From Nocardioides ungokensis (GTDB lineage Bacteria > Actinomycetota > Actinomycetes > Propionibacteriales > Nocardioidaceae), in contig NZ_CP059164.1 in NCBI RefSeq assembly GCF_013466985.1, forward strand, positions 1,683,001 through 1,747,000: 64,000 bases of DNA, given 5' to 3'. Every line of letters starts with the position of its first letter. Position 1 is the first letter of the stretch. The notes under the pieces are model-generated. The model ran no database searches and was not told where the DNA came from. It worked only from the letters and a program-made list of their open reading frames with translations. Shown here in pieces: positions 27,364-37,260 of this stretch. Made by a program: the position numbers and the translations under genes.

Positions 27364-28659
27364 CCCGGGGCGTCCTCGCGGGTGAGCAGACGGGACCAGA
27401 AGCCTGCGAAGTCGGGGAAGGTCTTCCCGGTGGTCGCGATGTTCTCGACGAGGACGCCGTCGACCGCCGCGCCGACGATGACCCCGGCGTGGGCCATCCG
27501 GTGGTCGGGCGTAGGTGTGGAAGACACCCCCGTTCAGCGTCGCGGGGCGCAGGCTCAGTCCGTCGGCGTGCTCGACGACGTCGGCGCCGCGCGCTCCGAG
27601 CTCGGTGGCCAGTGCCGCCAGCCGGTCGGTCTCGTGCCCGCGGATGTGCGCGATCCCGCGCAGGTGGGACGGCGACGAGGCGACGGCGCACAGCGCGGCG
27701 ACGGCCGGCGCCAGCTCGCCGACGTCGTGCAGGTCGACGTCGATGCCCTCCAGCGTCCCGGTGCCGCTCACGCGCAGGCCGTCCTCGACCCGCTCGACGC
27801 GACAGCCCATCCGCGCCAGGATCTCGCGCAGCGCGTCGCCCGCCTGCGTCGTGCTCTCCGGCCAGTCACGCACGGTGACGGACCCGCCGGACACGGCGGC
27901 CAGGGCGAGGAACGGCGCGGCGTTGGACAGGTCCGGCTCGATCACGTGGTCGACGGCCAGGACCGGCCCCGGTGCGACGGCCCAGCGGTCGGGATCGGCG
28001 TCGTCCACCTCGACCCCGTGCCGGCGCAGCATTGCCACCGTCATGTCGATGTGGGGGAGTGAGGGCACCGGCTTGCCGTCGTGGCGGACGTCCACGCCGT
28101 GGTCGTAGCGCGCACCGGCGAGGAGGAGCGCCGAGATGAACTGCGACGACGCAGAGGCGTCGACCACCACCCGGCCGCCGCGGACCGCTCCGGTGCCGCG
28201 CACGGTGAAGGGCAGCGAGCCGGTGCCGCCGTCGTCGATGCTCACGCCCAGCGAGCGCAGCGCCGTGAGCACCTCGCCGACGGGGCGCGAGCGCATGTGC
28301 GGGTCGCCGTCGAACGCGACGGAGCCACGCGACAGACCGGCGACCGGGGGGACGAAGCGCATCACGGTCCCCGCGAGCCCGCAGTCGACGCCGGCGTCAC
28401 GGTCGAAGGCGCCGGGACGGACGACCCAGTCCTCGCCGGTGGTGTCGACGGTCGACCCCAGGGCGGTGAGCGCGGCGGCCATCAGCGTCGTGTCGCGCGA
28501 CCGCAGGGCCCGGCCGACCGTCGACGGGCCGTCGGCCAGGGCGGCCAGCACCAGGGCCCGGTTGGTCAGGGACTTGCTCCCGGGCAGCGAGACGGTGGCC
28601 TCGACGGGAGTCGCGGCACGGGGCGCGGGCCACGGGTCGGGCACGGTCGGCGTCGTCAC
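27360..28659 (-). CDS. aroA: 3-phosphoshikimate 1-carboxyvinyltransferase (EPSP synthase; one frameshift)
   Basis: Sixth step of the shikimate pathway: transfers enolpyruvyl from PEP to shikimate-3-phosphate. Seen are [20 protein letters not shown] (PEP-site Lys), [34 protein letters not shown], and the SLPHIDMT segment. Near 27512 an extra C shifts the frame after FHTYA; corrected, it reads [17 protein letters not shown] and ends [17 protein letters not shown] with a stop overlapping the rsgA start. Full length is about 432 residues, normal for AroA. Confidence 0.9.
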
Positions 28660-28725
28660 TCGCGCAAGACTAACGACGCTGGCGCGGGTCGCCGTACGCG
28701 TGCCCGGACCCGTGAGACCGCTCGC

Positions 28726-29256
28726 TCAGCTGACCTTGGCCTTGGCCAGCTTGGCCTCCTGCCGCGCCGACTGGGCCAGGTGCCTGGCCTCGCGGCGCGC
28801 GTCCTTGGCGACGCGGCGGGCGCGCCAGGCGACACCGGGCTTCCCGTCGGTGTCGCCGGCGGCGATGATCAGCCCGCCGAGCATGGAGACGTTCTTGAAG
28901 AAGTGGAGCTGCTGCTGGGTGCGGGTGTCCTTGTCGGGGGCCTCCCAGAAGCGGTGGCCGGCGAGGGTGGTCGGCACCAGCGAGGCCGCGAGGACCGCGG
29001 ACGAGAGGCGAGGCGCGCGCCCGGTGGCCAGGGCCGCGGCCGCGCCGAGCTGCACGACGGCGTTGACGCGCACCTGCGTCACCGGGTCCTCCGGCAGCGG
29101 GAGCGAGGGAGCGGCCTTGCGGATCATGGGCACGAGCTTGTCGCCGACGGGGCCGGCCTTCTTGGCCAGGGCGGGGGCGTTGCGCAGGGCGTTGACCCCA
29201 CCGACCACGAACATCGAGGCGAGCATGGGACGGGCGATCATTCGGCTGACGGTCAT
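28726..29256 (-). CDS. DoxX-family membrane protein
   Basis: A 176-residue protein: ARPMLASMFVVGGVNALRNA, then helices around VNAVVQLGAAAALATGR, LSSAVLAASLVPTTLAGHRFWE and LHFFKNVSMLGGLIIAAGD, the four-helix DoxX pattern with the FFKN-SMLGGL signature. The C-terminal 40 residues are Arg/Lys/Ala-rich (ARRVAKDARREARHLAQSAR), likely a soluble helix. Family members take part in redox or sulfur-related membrane functions; the specific role is unknown. Confidence 0.82.
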   Translation of the reverse strand: MTVSRMIARPMLASMFVVGGVNALRNAPALAKKAGPVGDKLVPMIRKAAPSLPLPEDPVTQVRVNAVVQLGAAAALATGRAPRLSSAVLAASLVPTTLAGHRFWEAPDKDTRTQQQLHFFKNVSMLGGLIIAAGDTDGKPGVAWRARRVAKDARREARHLAQSARQEAKLAKAKVS

Positions 29257-29339
29257 GGCACCTTCATACCCGATCGAGCCCGGGTCAGACCTCGACCGGG
29301 GTCGGACCTTGCCCGGGTCGGACTCTGCCCAGGGACTGC

Positions 29340-30960
29340 TCAGGGGCCGAGCCGGACGCGGGCGGTGTTGTCCGAGGGGTCGGACTCCGTGACAGAGCCC
29401 TCGGGTCGGACCGTGAAGGTCAGCGTCGTCGGCGCGTCCGGCAGCGCCCCGACCGCGAAGGTGAACGTCGCCGGGCTGCCGGTCACCCGGCAGCTCCCGT
29501 GACCGGTCCCGATGCCGGTGCAGCGTGGGTCGGGCGCCAGGGTCACCGAGGTGTGGTCGGCGCTGACGTCCAGGTCGGCGACCTGCCCCGGCCCGAGCCC
29601 GGTCACCGTGACGTCGACCCGGCCACCGGCTCCCAGGACGGGCGAGGCCGTGGCGACGACCATGAGGTCGACGCTGTCCGGCGGTGCCGCGGTGGAGCCG
29701 GGATCGTCGACCGGCTGGCTGGGCGGCGGCTGCGTGTGTTGGCCGGACGGGGGCTGGGCGGAGGGCGGCTGGGTCGACGGCCCGCCGGACGGGTGCTGGC
29801 CCGAGGAGGGGCTCGCCGGGTGGTCCGGCGCCGGCGTCGGACCGGTGGTGTCGGCGACCGGGACGGCGGCAGGGTGGCCGGCCCCGGGCGCCGGCGCACG
29901 CATGCCGCGGTGGTGGGACGGGTCGGGCGATCGACGCGCATCCCTCCCACGACCGGCCCCACGGCTCTCCGGCCCGGCCTCCGAGGCAGGCACGGTCCGG
30001 ACGTGACCCGGCTGGGTCGGCGCGAAGGGATGCAGCAGCGTCCCCACCACCACCGTCGAGGCTGCGATCCCGGCGACGGCGGTCGCGGGCGTGTGTGTCA
30101 CGACGAGGTCGCGGGCCCGCCCGAGGAGCAGCGACAGTCCGCCCGACGACGCGGCGCCGGCCGCCGCTCCGGTGTACGACGCTCCGACGTACGCCGCCGC
30201 GGCCCCGCCGAGGAGCAGGGGTGCTAGCAGTCCGGACAGGCCGCTGTTGATCTCGAGGAGCTCGAGGTAGACGGCCGTGCACCGCCGGCACTCCAGGAGG
30301 TGGCGCTCGACCCGCGAGGAGTCGCGTCGCGACAGCCCGCCACGGACGTGGGCGCCGAGGTGCTCCTGGGCCCACAGGCAGGTCGCGTCGGCGGTGTCCT
30401 GGGCGTGCATCGACAAGAACGCCTGGCGGAGACCCTCGCGGGCCCGGTAGGCCAGCGCGGACACCGAGTTGGGGCTCAGCCCCAGCAGGGGCGCGACCTC
30501 GGCGGGCTTCTGCCCCTCCACCTCGGTGTGCCACAGCACGAGCTGCCAGCGCTCGGGCAGCGACGCGAAGGCGCGCGCGGCCGCGGCGTTCTCGAAGCCC
30601 TCGATCGCGGTGTCGCGGAAGGGGACCCCGGGGTCGAACGGGGTCAGGTCGTCGGTGGGATGGAGCCGGGCGCCGGCGCGGATCCGGTCCACGTGGAGGC
30701 GGCGGACGGCCGTCAGCAGGTAGGCCCGGAACGCGAGGTCGGGCCCGCCGCCGCGCTGGAGCACGCCGAGCACCTTGGCGAAGGCGTCGGAGACCAGGTC
30801 GTCTACGTCCGGCCCCCGACACCAGCTGGCGCGCGAGACGCCGGGCGGCCTCGACGTGCCGCTCGAACAGGGGCCCGAACGCGTGCACGTCCCCACCCCG
30901 GACCGCCGAGATCAGCTCGGCGTCCGCGGGGGCGTCGGCCCTGGGCAGCGTGGTGCTCAC
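29340..30960 (-). CDS. ECF-type sigma factor fused to zinc finger, membrane span and extracytoplasmic domain
   Basis: About 540 residues. GTG at 30960 starts MSTTLPRADAPADAELISAV; sigma region 2 includes LFERHVEAARRLARQLV and DVDDLVSDAFAKVLGVL, region 4 LPERWQLVLWHTEVEGQKPAEVAPLLGLSPNSVSALAYRAREGLRQAF. Then a zinc-finger-like HLGAHVRGGLSRRDSSRVERHLLECRRC, one or two hydrophobic spans (LSGLLAPLLLGGAAAAYVG; VAGIAASTVVVGTLL), a long Pro/Ser/Gln-rich stretch, and a C-terminal CARDB-like beta domain (GGRVDVTVTGLGPGQVADLDVSADH). This suggests a membrane-held sigma factor with a built-in anti-sigma and an outside sensor. One frame slip near 30813 (extra G in a G run) separates the first 49 residues. 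Confidence 0.78.
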
Positions 30961-31096
30961 GGAGGTCCAACGCGCGAAGTCCCGAAAGATCACGAACGAG
31001 TTCTCGTGACGCCCGCCACGAAAATGCGCCGTACCGCGTCATGGCCACCCGCCCGCGCCGTCACTACCCCGAGAACCGGGACCGGGAGGAGCAGCC

Positions 31097-31879
31097 GTGG
31101 GGATGTTCGCGACGAGGGCGCGCCGTCCCGCGGACGACCCCGGGGCAAGGGGGGAGCTGTCCGAGGAGCAGCGGCAGGCACTGCCGCCGCTCTTCGAGGC
31201 GGTAGGGGAGGCCCTCGCCTCGGGTGGGGGAGTGGAGGCGCCCTGCGAGGCCGTGGGGCGCCTCCTCGCCGCCCGGGGGACCTCGCTCGACGAGGCGCTC
31301 GAGGCGCTCGCCCGCACCGCTCGCGCGGTCACCGGCCGGGACCCCGACCACGCGGCTGCCCGTGCGGTCGCGGTCGCCTGGTCCGACGCCACGCTGACCT
31401 ACCTGCACCGGCTCGCCTGCGACGACCCGCTCACCGGGCTCGCGAGCATGCCGCACCTCCGGGGACGCCTCGCCGACCTCTACCGGGGGGACTGGGACCT
31501 GGCCGTGGGCGACCTGGCCGTGGGCGATCTGGGGGGCAGACGGTCCACACGCGACGGACACGCCCTGGTGATGATCGAGGCGCCGTCCTTGCGCGGTGAG
31601 GGTGATGCTCCGTCCCGCACCGACGACCTGACCGGCTCCCTGCTGCTGGGCCAGCTCGGAGCCACGGCCCGGCTCGTCTTCGCCGGCAGCGAGACCATCG
31701 GCCGCGTGGGGGCCACGCGCGTCGCTGTCCTGGCCCGTCGGGACCGACTGGGGCCGCGGGTCGCCGTGCTGACCCGGATGCTCGAGGAGCTCGGTCCGCC
31801 CGTACGGGTGTGGATCGAGGGCCTCCCCGGGACGGACGGTGCCGCCGCCGCGCTGCTGGACGAGCTCGCGAGGGGCTGA
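31097..31879 (+). CDS. Degenerate GGDEF-like hypothetical protein
   Basis: A 260-residue protein. After an Ala/Glu-rich helical region, residues about 112-120 read CDDPLTGLASMPHLRGRL, the entry motif of GGDEF domains, but no GG(D/E)EF signature follows; in its place is GSETIGRVGATRVAVLARRD, so it is unlikely to make cyclic-di-GMP. A short internal duplication (LAVGDLAVGDL) sits after DWD. GTG at 31097 has GGAGGAG upstream. Role unknown, perhaps regulatory; it is divergent from the fused sigma factor gene. Confidence 0.6.
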   Translation: MGMFATRARRPADDPGARGELSEEQRQALPPLFEAVGEALASGGGVEAPCEAVGRLLAARGTSLDEALEALARTARAVTGRDPDHAAARAVAVAWSDATLTYLHRLACDDPLTGLASMPHLRGRLADLYRGDWDLAVGDLAVGDLGGRRSTRDGHALVMIEAPSLRGEGDAPSRTDDLTGSLLLGQLGATARLVFAGSETIGRVGATRVAVLARRDRLGPRVAVLTRMLEELGPPVRVWIEGLPGTDGAAAALLDELARG

Positions 31880-31886
31880 CAGCACC

Positions 31887-31892
31887 TAGGCT
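31887..31892 (+). promoter_or_regulatory. Leaderless-type -10 box of the SRAP gene
   Basis: TAGGCT ends seven bases before the ATG at 31900; no ribosome-binding site is present in between. Confidence 0.45.
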
Positions 31893-31899
31893 GGCGCCC

Positions 31900-32664
31900 A
31901 TGTGCGGTCGTTACGCGTCGAGCCGGCGTCCGGAGGACCTCGTCGAGGAGTTCGAGATCGAGGACAACCGGGTCGCCGAGCCGCTCGCGCCCGACTACAA
32001 CGTGGCGCCCACCAAGGAGGTGTACGCCGTCGTCGAGCGGCCGCCCCGGGCGGACGAGTCCGGTGAGGAGCAGCCGCCGGAGCGCCAGCTGCGGGTGCTG
32101 CGCTGGGGGCTGGTGCCCTCGTGGGCGAAGGACCCCGCGATCGGCAACCGGATGATCAACGCCCGGATGGAGACCGTCGCGGAGAAGCCGGCGTACAAGC
32201 GTGCGTTCGCGAAGCGCCGCTGCCTGCTGCCCGCCGACGGCTACTTCGAGTGGTACCCGACCCAGCAGCTCACCAAGTCGGGCAAGCCCCGCAAGCAGCC
32301 GTTCTTCATCCGGCCCGCGGACGGCGGGGTGCTGGCGATGGCCGGCCTCTACGAGATCTGGCGCGATCCCACGCGCGACGACGACGACCCCGAGCGGTTC
32401 CGCTGGACGTGCACGGTGCTGACCACGGAGGCCGAGGACGCCGTGGGGCACATCCACGACCGGATGCCGCTGCTCGTCGAGCGGGACCGCTGGCAGCAGT
32501 GGCTCGACCCGACCGTCGCGGACCGCGACGACCTGCTGGGGCTGCTGGTCCCGGCCGCTCCCGGCCGGCTGGAGGCGTTCCCCGTCTCCACGGCGGTGAG
32601 CAACGTGCGCAACAACGGTCCGGAGCTGGTCGAGCCCATCCCGGCAGAGGAGGCCCTGAGTTGA
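31900..32664 (+). CDS. SOS response-associated peptidase (SRAP/HMCES/YedK family)
   Basis: A 254-residue protein starting MCGRYASS, whose Cys2 forms a thiazolidine crosslink with abasic sites in single-stranded DNA in this family. Other conserved parts are [54 protein letters not shown] and [11 protein letters not shown] with the catalytic His. It protects abasic sites at replication forks. Its stop overlaps the TTG start of the next gene (TTGA). Confidence 0.93.
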   Translation: MCGRYASSRRPEDLVEEFEIEDNRVAEPLAPDYNVAPTKEVYAVVERPPRADESGEEQPPERQLRVLRWGLVPSWAKDPAIGNRMINARMETVAEKPAYKRAFAKRRCLLPADGYFEWYPTQQLTKSGKPRKQPFFIRPADGGVLAMAGLYEIWRDPTRDDDDPERFRWTCTVLTTEAEDAVGHIHDRMPLLVERDRWQQWLDPTVADRDDLLGLLVPAAPGRLEAFPVSTAVSNVRNNGPELVEPIPAEEALS

Positions 32665-33353
32665 GCACCGAGCGCATCGTCGCCACCCCGCACGGCGACG
32701 GCAGGCTGGTGACCGACCGGTCCCGCCACCCGTTGGCCACCCTGCTGGTCAGCCACGGCGCCGGCAACGGCATCGACACCCGGGACCTCGAGGCGCTGGC
32801 CCGCAACCTGCCGCGCAACGGGATCACGGTGGTGCGCTTCGAGCAGCCGTGGAAGGTCGCCGGCCGCAAGGTGGCGACGTCGCCGAAGAGCCTGGACGAG
32901 GCGCTGGTCGCCGCGGCCAACCAGCTGCGTGTTCGCACCCCCATGGTCGTCGGCGGCCGGTCGGCGGGTGCCCGGTCGGCGGCGCGCTGCGCGCGGGACC
33001 TGGGAGCGGTGGGCTGCCTGGCGCTGGCGTTCCCCCTTCATCCTCCGGGCCACCCGGAGAAGTCGCGGCTCCCGGAGCTGCGCGGGGCCCGCGTCCCCAC
33101 CTTGGTGATCCAGGGCGAGCGCGACACGATGGGAAGGCCCGAGGAGTTCCCCGCCGACGTCGAGATGGCGGTCGTCCCGTCGGCCGACCACTCGTTGAAG
33201 GTGCTGGCGCGTGGGCCGGTGTCCCAGGACGACGCCATGGAGATCGTGGTGGAGGCGACCCTGGAGTGGATCGTGCGCGAAGTGACGGGCAGCGCCCGGC
33301 AGCGACCCGGTGTGGCGCACGGGTCACCGGGCGGGAATGGGCTCGACACCTGA
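32661..33353 (+). CDS. Alpha/beta-hydrolase family protein (KANL3/Tex30-like)
   Basis: A 230-residue hydrolase fold: [30 protein letters not shown] (nucleophile Ser in G-x-S-x-G), [12 protein letters not shown] (Asp) and [10 protein letters not shown] (His) give the triad. It matches small alpha/beta hydrolases of the KANL3/Tex30 type. The start is TTG at 32661, four bases overlapping the SRAP stop; no other start fits the beginning of the fold. Its 3' end contains the SigR-type promoter of the next gene. Confidence 0.8.
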   Translation: MSTERIVATPHGDGRLVTDRSRHPLATLLVSHGAGNGIDTRDLEALARNLPRNGITVVRFEQPWKVAGRKVATSPKSLDEALVAAANQLRVRTPMVVGGRSAGARSAARCARDLGAVGCLALAFPLHPPGHPEKSRLPELRGARVPTLVIQGERDTMGRPEEFPADVEMAVVPSADHSLKVLARGPVSQDDAMEIVVEATLEWIVREVTGSARQRPGVAHGSPGGNGLDT

Positions 33354-33359
33354 GGCGTT
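33333..33359 (+). promoter_or_regulatory. SigR-type promoter (autoregulation of sigR)
   Basis: GGGAAT (33333-33338), 18-bp spacer, GTT (33357-33359), matching the SigR/SigH consensus GGAAT-N18/19-GTT. It lies 84 bp upstream of the sigR ATG, inside the end of the hydrolase gene. Confidence 0.65.
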
Positions 33360-33428
33360 GTGCGGGTGTGCTTGCCATCCTGGAACCGTCCACCAGCCGC
33401 GTCCCCGCGCCGCGCAGGGGCGACGACC

Positions 33429-33434
33429 TAGACT
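33429..33434 (+). promoter_or_regulatory. Leaderless-type -10 box of sigR
   Basis: TAGACT ends eight bases before the ATG at 33443, a possible second, housekeeping promoter. Confidence 0.4.
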
Positions 33435-33442
33435 GGGGGACG

Positions 33443-34074
<632 letters not shown>

Positions 34075-34078
<4 letters not shown>

Positions 34079-34352
34079 GCACGCACACGACCACCACGAG
34101 CCGTCCACCAGCGACTGCGCCGACTTCCTCGAGCGCATCGTCTACTTCCTCGACAACGAGCTCGACGAGGCCGACTGCTCGGCCGTCCGGCTCCACCTCG
34201 ACGCGTGCAACCCCTGCCTGGAGAAGTACGACCTGCAGCGCACGGTCAAGGCCGTCGTGGCGCGGTCCTGCTCCGAGTCCGCCCCGCAGGAGCTGCGTGA
34301 CCGGGTGATGTTCCGGATCCGCGAGGTGCAGGTCCGGATCAGCGAGGGCTGA
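34075..34352 (+). CDS. rsrA: Zinc anti-sigma factor RsrA (apparent frameshift near the start)
   Basis: About 92 residues. The ZAS motif is clear: [23 protein letters not shown] then [14 protein letters not shown], the H-x3-C-x2-C zinc/thiol switch that releases SigR on oxidation. The natural GTG at 34075 overlaps the sigR stop but is one frame away from this sequence; one base lost near 34088 would join MSTHT to [14 protein letters not shown] take this as a sequence error. An intrinsic terminator follows at 34386. Confidence 0.85.
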
Positions 34353-34385
34353 GGTCCTCCGGACCCGTTCTTCGCACGAACGTGA

Positions 34386-34415
34386 CGAGCCCCCGACCTG
34401 CTGGTCGGGGGCTCG
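34386..34415. terminator. Intrinsic terminator between rsrA and bL37 (bidirectional)
   Basis: A perfect 13-bp stem, CGAGCCCCCGACC and GGTCGGGGGCTCG, with loop TGCT, followed on the plus strand by GTTCGTTCG. It lies between convergent rsrA and the bL37 gene. Confidence 0.85.
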
Positions 34416-34441
34416 TTCGTTCGCTACGTCAGTAGCAGCGC

Positions 34442-34516
34442 TCAGGCGTTGGGGCGCTTGCCGTGGTTCGCGCCCTTCTTCTTGCGAGCGCGACGCTTGC
34501 GGCCGGTCTTGCCCAT
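34442..34516 (-). CDS. Ribosomal protein bL37 (actinobacterial 24-residue mini-protein)
   Basis: A 24-residue, very basic peptide starting MGKTGRKRRARKK and ending ANHGKRPNA. Length, charge and the NHGKRPN ending match bL37, a small large-subunit protein described in mycobacterial ribosomes. The ATG is at 34516-34514, with GGAGGAC a few bases upstream. It is a separate transcript, back-to-back with the terminator at 34386. The name rests on recalled family sequence. Confidence 0.85.
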   Translation of the reverse strand: MGKTGRKRRARKKKGANHGKRPNA

Positions 34517-34631
34517 GGTGTCCTCCGGTTCGGTTCAGTTCATCGCCCCCGCGGGAACTGCCGGGCGAGGGGCCGTCGTCCATCCTCTCAAATGCCGTCC
34601 GCCACGCGAAATCCGGCTCACGCGTGACGCC

Positions 34632-35030
34632 TCAGAGCCGCGAGAGGAACCGCTCGGCGTCGACCACGACCCGGGTGACCTCACCCGTGGCCACGACCTT
34701 GCCGCCGGCCCCGTCCGCGCCCACGTGGCGCGCGGCTACGGCGAAGCGGTGCAGCCGCCCGTCGACGTACGCCGTGGACGCCGTCACCTCGACCTCCTGG
34801 CCGACCGGGCTGGCGGCGAGGTGCTCCAGCGCGACGCGGGTGCCGACGCTGGTCGCCCCCGGAGGAAGCGAGTCCTCGATCGCGGCGCAGGTGGCGGCCT
34901 CGCACCAGGCGAGAAGGCGCGGGGTGCCCAGCACGGGCAGGCTGCCCGACCCGACCGCGGCTGCGGTGTCGACGTCGGTGACGGTGAAGCGGAGGCGGGC
35001 CTCCCCGCTCGGCGGGCTCGCGGCGGTCAT
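34632..35030 (-). CDS. Hotdog-fold thioesterase (FlK-like)
   Basis: A 132-residue protein: RFTVTDVDTAAAVGSGSLPVLGTPRLLAWCEAATCAAIEDSLPPGATSVG is the N-terminal half of a hotdog fold, and VALEHLAASPVGQEVEVTA matches fluoroacetyl-CoA-type thioesterases. A CoA-thioester substrate is inferred, its identity unknown. ATG at 35030 overlaps the end of the upstream acetyltransferase gene (ATGA), so the two are coupled. Confidence 0.78.
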   Translation of the reverse strand: MTAASPPSGEARLRFTVTDVDTAAAVGSGSLPVLGTPRLLAWCEAATCAAIEDSLPPGATSVGTRVALEHLAASPVGQEVEVTASTAYVDGRLHRFAVAARHVGADGAGGKVVATGEVTRVVVDAERFLSRL

Positions 35031-35518
35031 GCGACCAGGTCCAGGCGGTAGGCGATGAGCTGGACGTGGGGGACCGGCTTCCAGTCCCGCTCCGGGGTGC
35101 GCTCGAAGCCGAGGCGCTCGTAGAGCCGGTGGGCGTCGGCCATCTGCGGCAGGGACGACATCACGATGGCGGTGGCGCCCTCCTCGCGGAACCGGTCCAT
35201 CACCAGCCGCACCAGCGCCTCGCCCACGCCCGACCGCTGGGCCCCCGGCGCGACCGCGAGCATCCGGAACTCGCCCTCGTCGTGCCCGCCCAGCTCGCGC
35301 CAGGGCGATCCCTCGCGGCAGATGGTGACGGTGCCGAGGATCTCGTCACCGTTGTCGGGCGTCGCGACCCACAGCTCCGCCTCGAGGTCGCGGGCGGCCG
35401 CGTTGCGCAGGTGCTCGACGTAGGGGTCGGTGGGCCCGAGCGTGAACGACTCGTACGCCGCGACCGTCACCTCACCCACGGCCTCGTGGTCGCGCGGGGT
35501 CGCCCGTCGCAGTCGCAC
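35027..35518 (-). CDS. GNAT-family N-acetyltransferase
   Basis: A 163-residue single GNAT domain: FRMLAVAPGAQRSGVGEALVRLVMDRFREEGATAIVMSSL holds the acetyl-CoA pyrophosphate loop (Q/R-x2-G-x-G/A, here RSGVGEA), and MADAHRLYERLGFERTPERDW is the conserved C-terminal strand-helix. The acyl acceptor is unknown. It is followed by the thioesterase gene with a four-base overlap. Confidence 0.85.
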   Translation of the reverse strand: MRLRRATPRDHEAVGEVTVAAYESFTLGPTDPYVEHLRNAAARDLEAELWVATPDNGDEILGTVTICREGSPWRELGGHDEGEFRMLAVAPGAQRSGVGEALVRLVMDRFREEGATAIVMSSLPQMADAHRLYERLGFERTPERDWKPVPHVQLIAYRLDLVA

Positions 35519-35526
35519 CCGAGGCC

Positions 35527-37250
35527 TCAGATCCCGAACGTGTTGCGCGGGTAGGCGGCCTCGACGTCGGTGATGACGTTGACCAGGTAGGGCACGCCGG
35601 AGGCGAAGGCCCGGTCCAGCGCCGGCCCGATCTGGCGCGGGTCGGTCACCGTCTCCCCGGCGCCGCCGAGCGCCCGCACCACCTCGTGGTACGCCGTGCG
35701 GGGGGCGAGGTCGGCGGCCACGTCGTAGCCGTAGAGCATCTGCATCGGCGCCTTCTCGAGGCCCCAGGCCGAGTTGTTGCCCATCACCATGACGACCGGC
35801 AGCCCGTGCCGGACGAGGGTGTCGACGTCCATCAGCGAGAAGCCGGCGGCTCCGTCGCCCAGCAGCAGCACCACCTGCGAGGACGGGCGCGCCAGGCGCG
35901 CGGCGATGGCGGCACCGAGACCCGCCCCGAGGCAGCCGTAGGGCCCGGGGTCGAGCCAGCCGCCGGGTCGTCGAGGCTCCACGAACTTGCCGGCGAAGCT
36001 GACGAAGTCGCCGCCGTCGCCGATCACGACCGCGTCGTCGGCCAGCCGGGGGACCAGCTCGCCGTAGATGCGTGCGGGGTGGATCGGGTCTGCCTCGGCG
36101 GCCAGAGGGCGGCGTCGCGCTCGGTGGCGCTCGCGACGGCGCCCCGGAGGTCCTCGACCCACGCCGACCAGTCCGGCCGGCGGACCACCTGGTCGAGCCC
36201 CGCCAGGAGCCCGTCGAAGACCGCGGTGAGGTCGCCGCTGACCGATGCGGCGAGATCGGCGTGGCCGGAGACCTGGCCGGGGGAGTCGGCGACGTGCACG
36301 ACCTGGGCCGGTGCCGACGCTGCCCCGTCCGGTCCGGAGGACCCGCCGAAGACGCCGTACCCGAGCCGGAAGTCCAGGGGCGTGCCGACCACGACCACGA
36401 GGTCGCTCCCGCCGAGGGCCCGGCCCCGGGCCTTGGTGACGAGCAGCGGGTGCCCGCCCGGGACCACGCCGCGGCCCATGCCGTTGGTGATGGTGGGGAT
36501 GCCCGCGGCCTCGACGAAGCGCAGCGCCGCCTCCTCCGCGCGGTCGGCCCACACGTCCGTGCCGAGCACCAGCACGGGCCGGGTGGCGGCCGCGAGCAGC
36601 TCGGCGATCTCGGTGACCGCGTCCGGGTCCGGGTCGGCGCCGCGGCCGGTCAGCGGCGCCGGCGCGGGGCCGGAGGCGCTGCTGAAGAACTCGTCCATCG
36701 GCACGTCGACGAAGACGGGCCCGCGGTGGGACGAGCCGGCCGCAGTGAAGGCCTCGTGCATGCCGTCGAGGACGTCGTCCGCGGTGTGGAGGGTGCGGGC
36801 CAGCTTGGAGATCGTCGCCAGGATCGGCGGCTGGTCGAGCTCCTGGAGGCTGCCGCTGCCCCATCGGTTGGCGGGGGCCCGGCCGCCGACCACGACCATG
36901 GGGGAGCCGGCGAACTGGGCCTGGGCGATGGCGCTGACGCCGTTCGTCACGCCCGGTCCCGCGGTCAGCACGGCGAGGCCGGGGACACGGGTCAGCTTGC
37001 CGGTGGCCTCCGCCGCGAAGGCGGCGGTCTGCTCGTGGCGCACGTCGAGCAGGCGCATCGGCGGGTCGGCGGTGACGGCACCGTCGTACATCGGGAAGAC
37101 GTGGGCGCCCGAGAGCGTGAAGAGCGTCTCGACGCCGTGGGCCCGCGCGACCGCGACCGCCAGCTGGCCGGCGTGACCGCTGATCCCCTCCGTCACGGCG
37201 TCCTCGGGCTGGTCGGTCCCGCCGGTGTCCTGGATCACAGCGTCGCTCAT
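35527..37250 (-). CDS. Thiamine-diphosphate enzyme of the acetolactate synthase type (one frameshift)
   Basis: About 574 residues with the three domains of the POX/AHAS family. The first has the catalytic Glu (LDVRHEQTAAFAAEATGK) and LTAGPGVTNGVSAIAQAQ; the middle AATRPVLVLGTDVWAD; the last the ThDP motif GDGAAGFSLMDVDTLVRHGLPVVMVMGNN. The frame switches near 36105 between AALW and PLAAEADPIHPARIY. It stands alone, without ilvN or ilvC, so biosynthetic AHAS is unlikely; oxalyl-CoA, benzoylformate or other 2-oxoacid decarboxylation remains possible. Start at 37250. Confidence 0.75.
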
Positions 37251-37260
37251 GCGGCGAATG

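Noticed and set aside
30991-31008. Operator CACGA...TCGTG upstream of the sigma fusion gene
   Set aside because: Arms are only 5 bp with mismatched centre; too weak to call.
35527-37250. Biosynthetic acetolactate synthase (ilvB)
   Set aside because: No ilvN or ilvC nearby and the sequence is more like an unspecified ThDP-dependent 2-oxoacid enzyme; the gene symbol was withheld.
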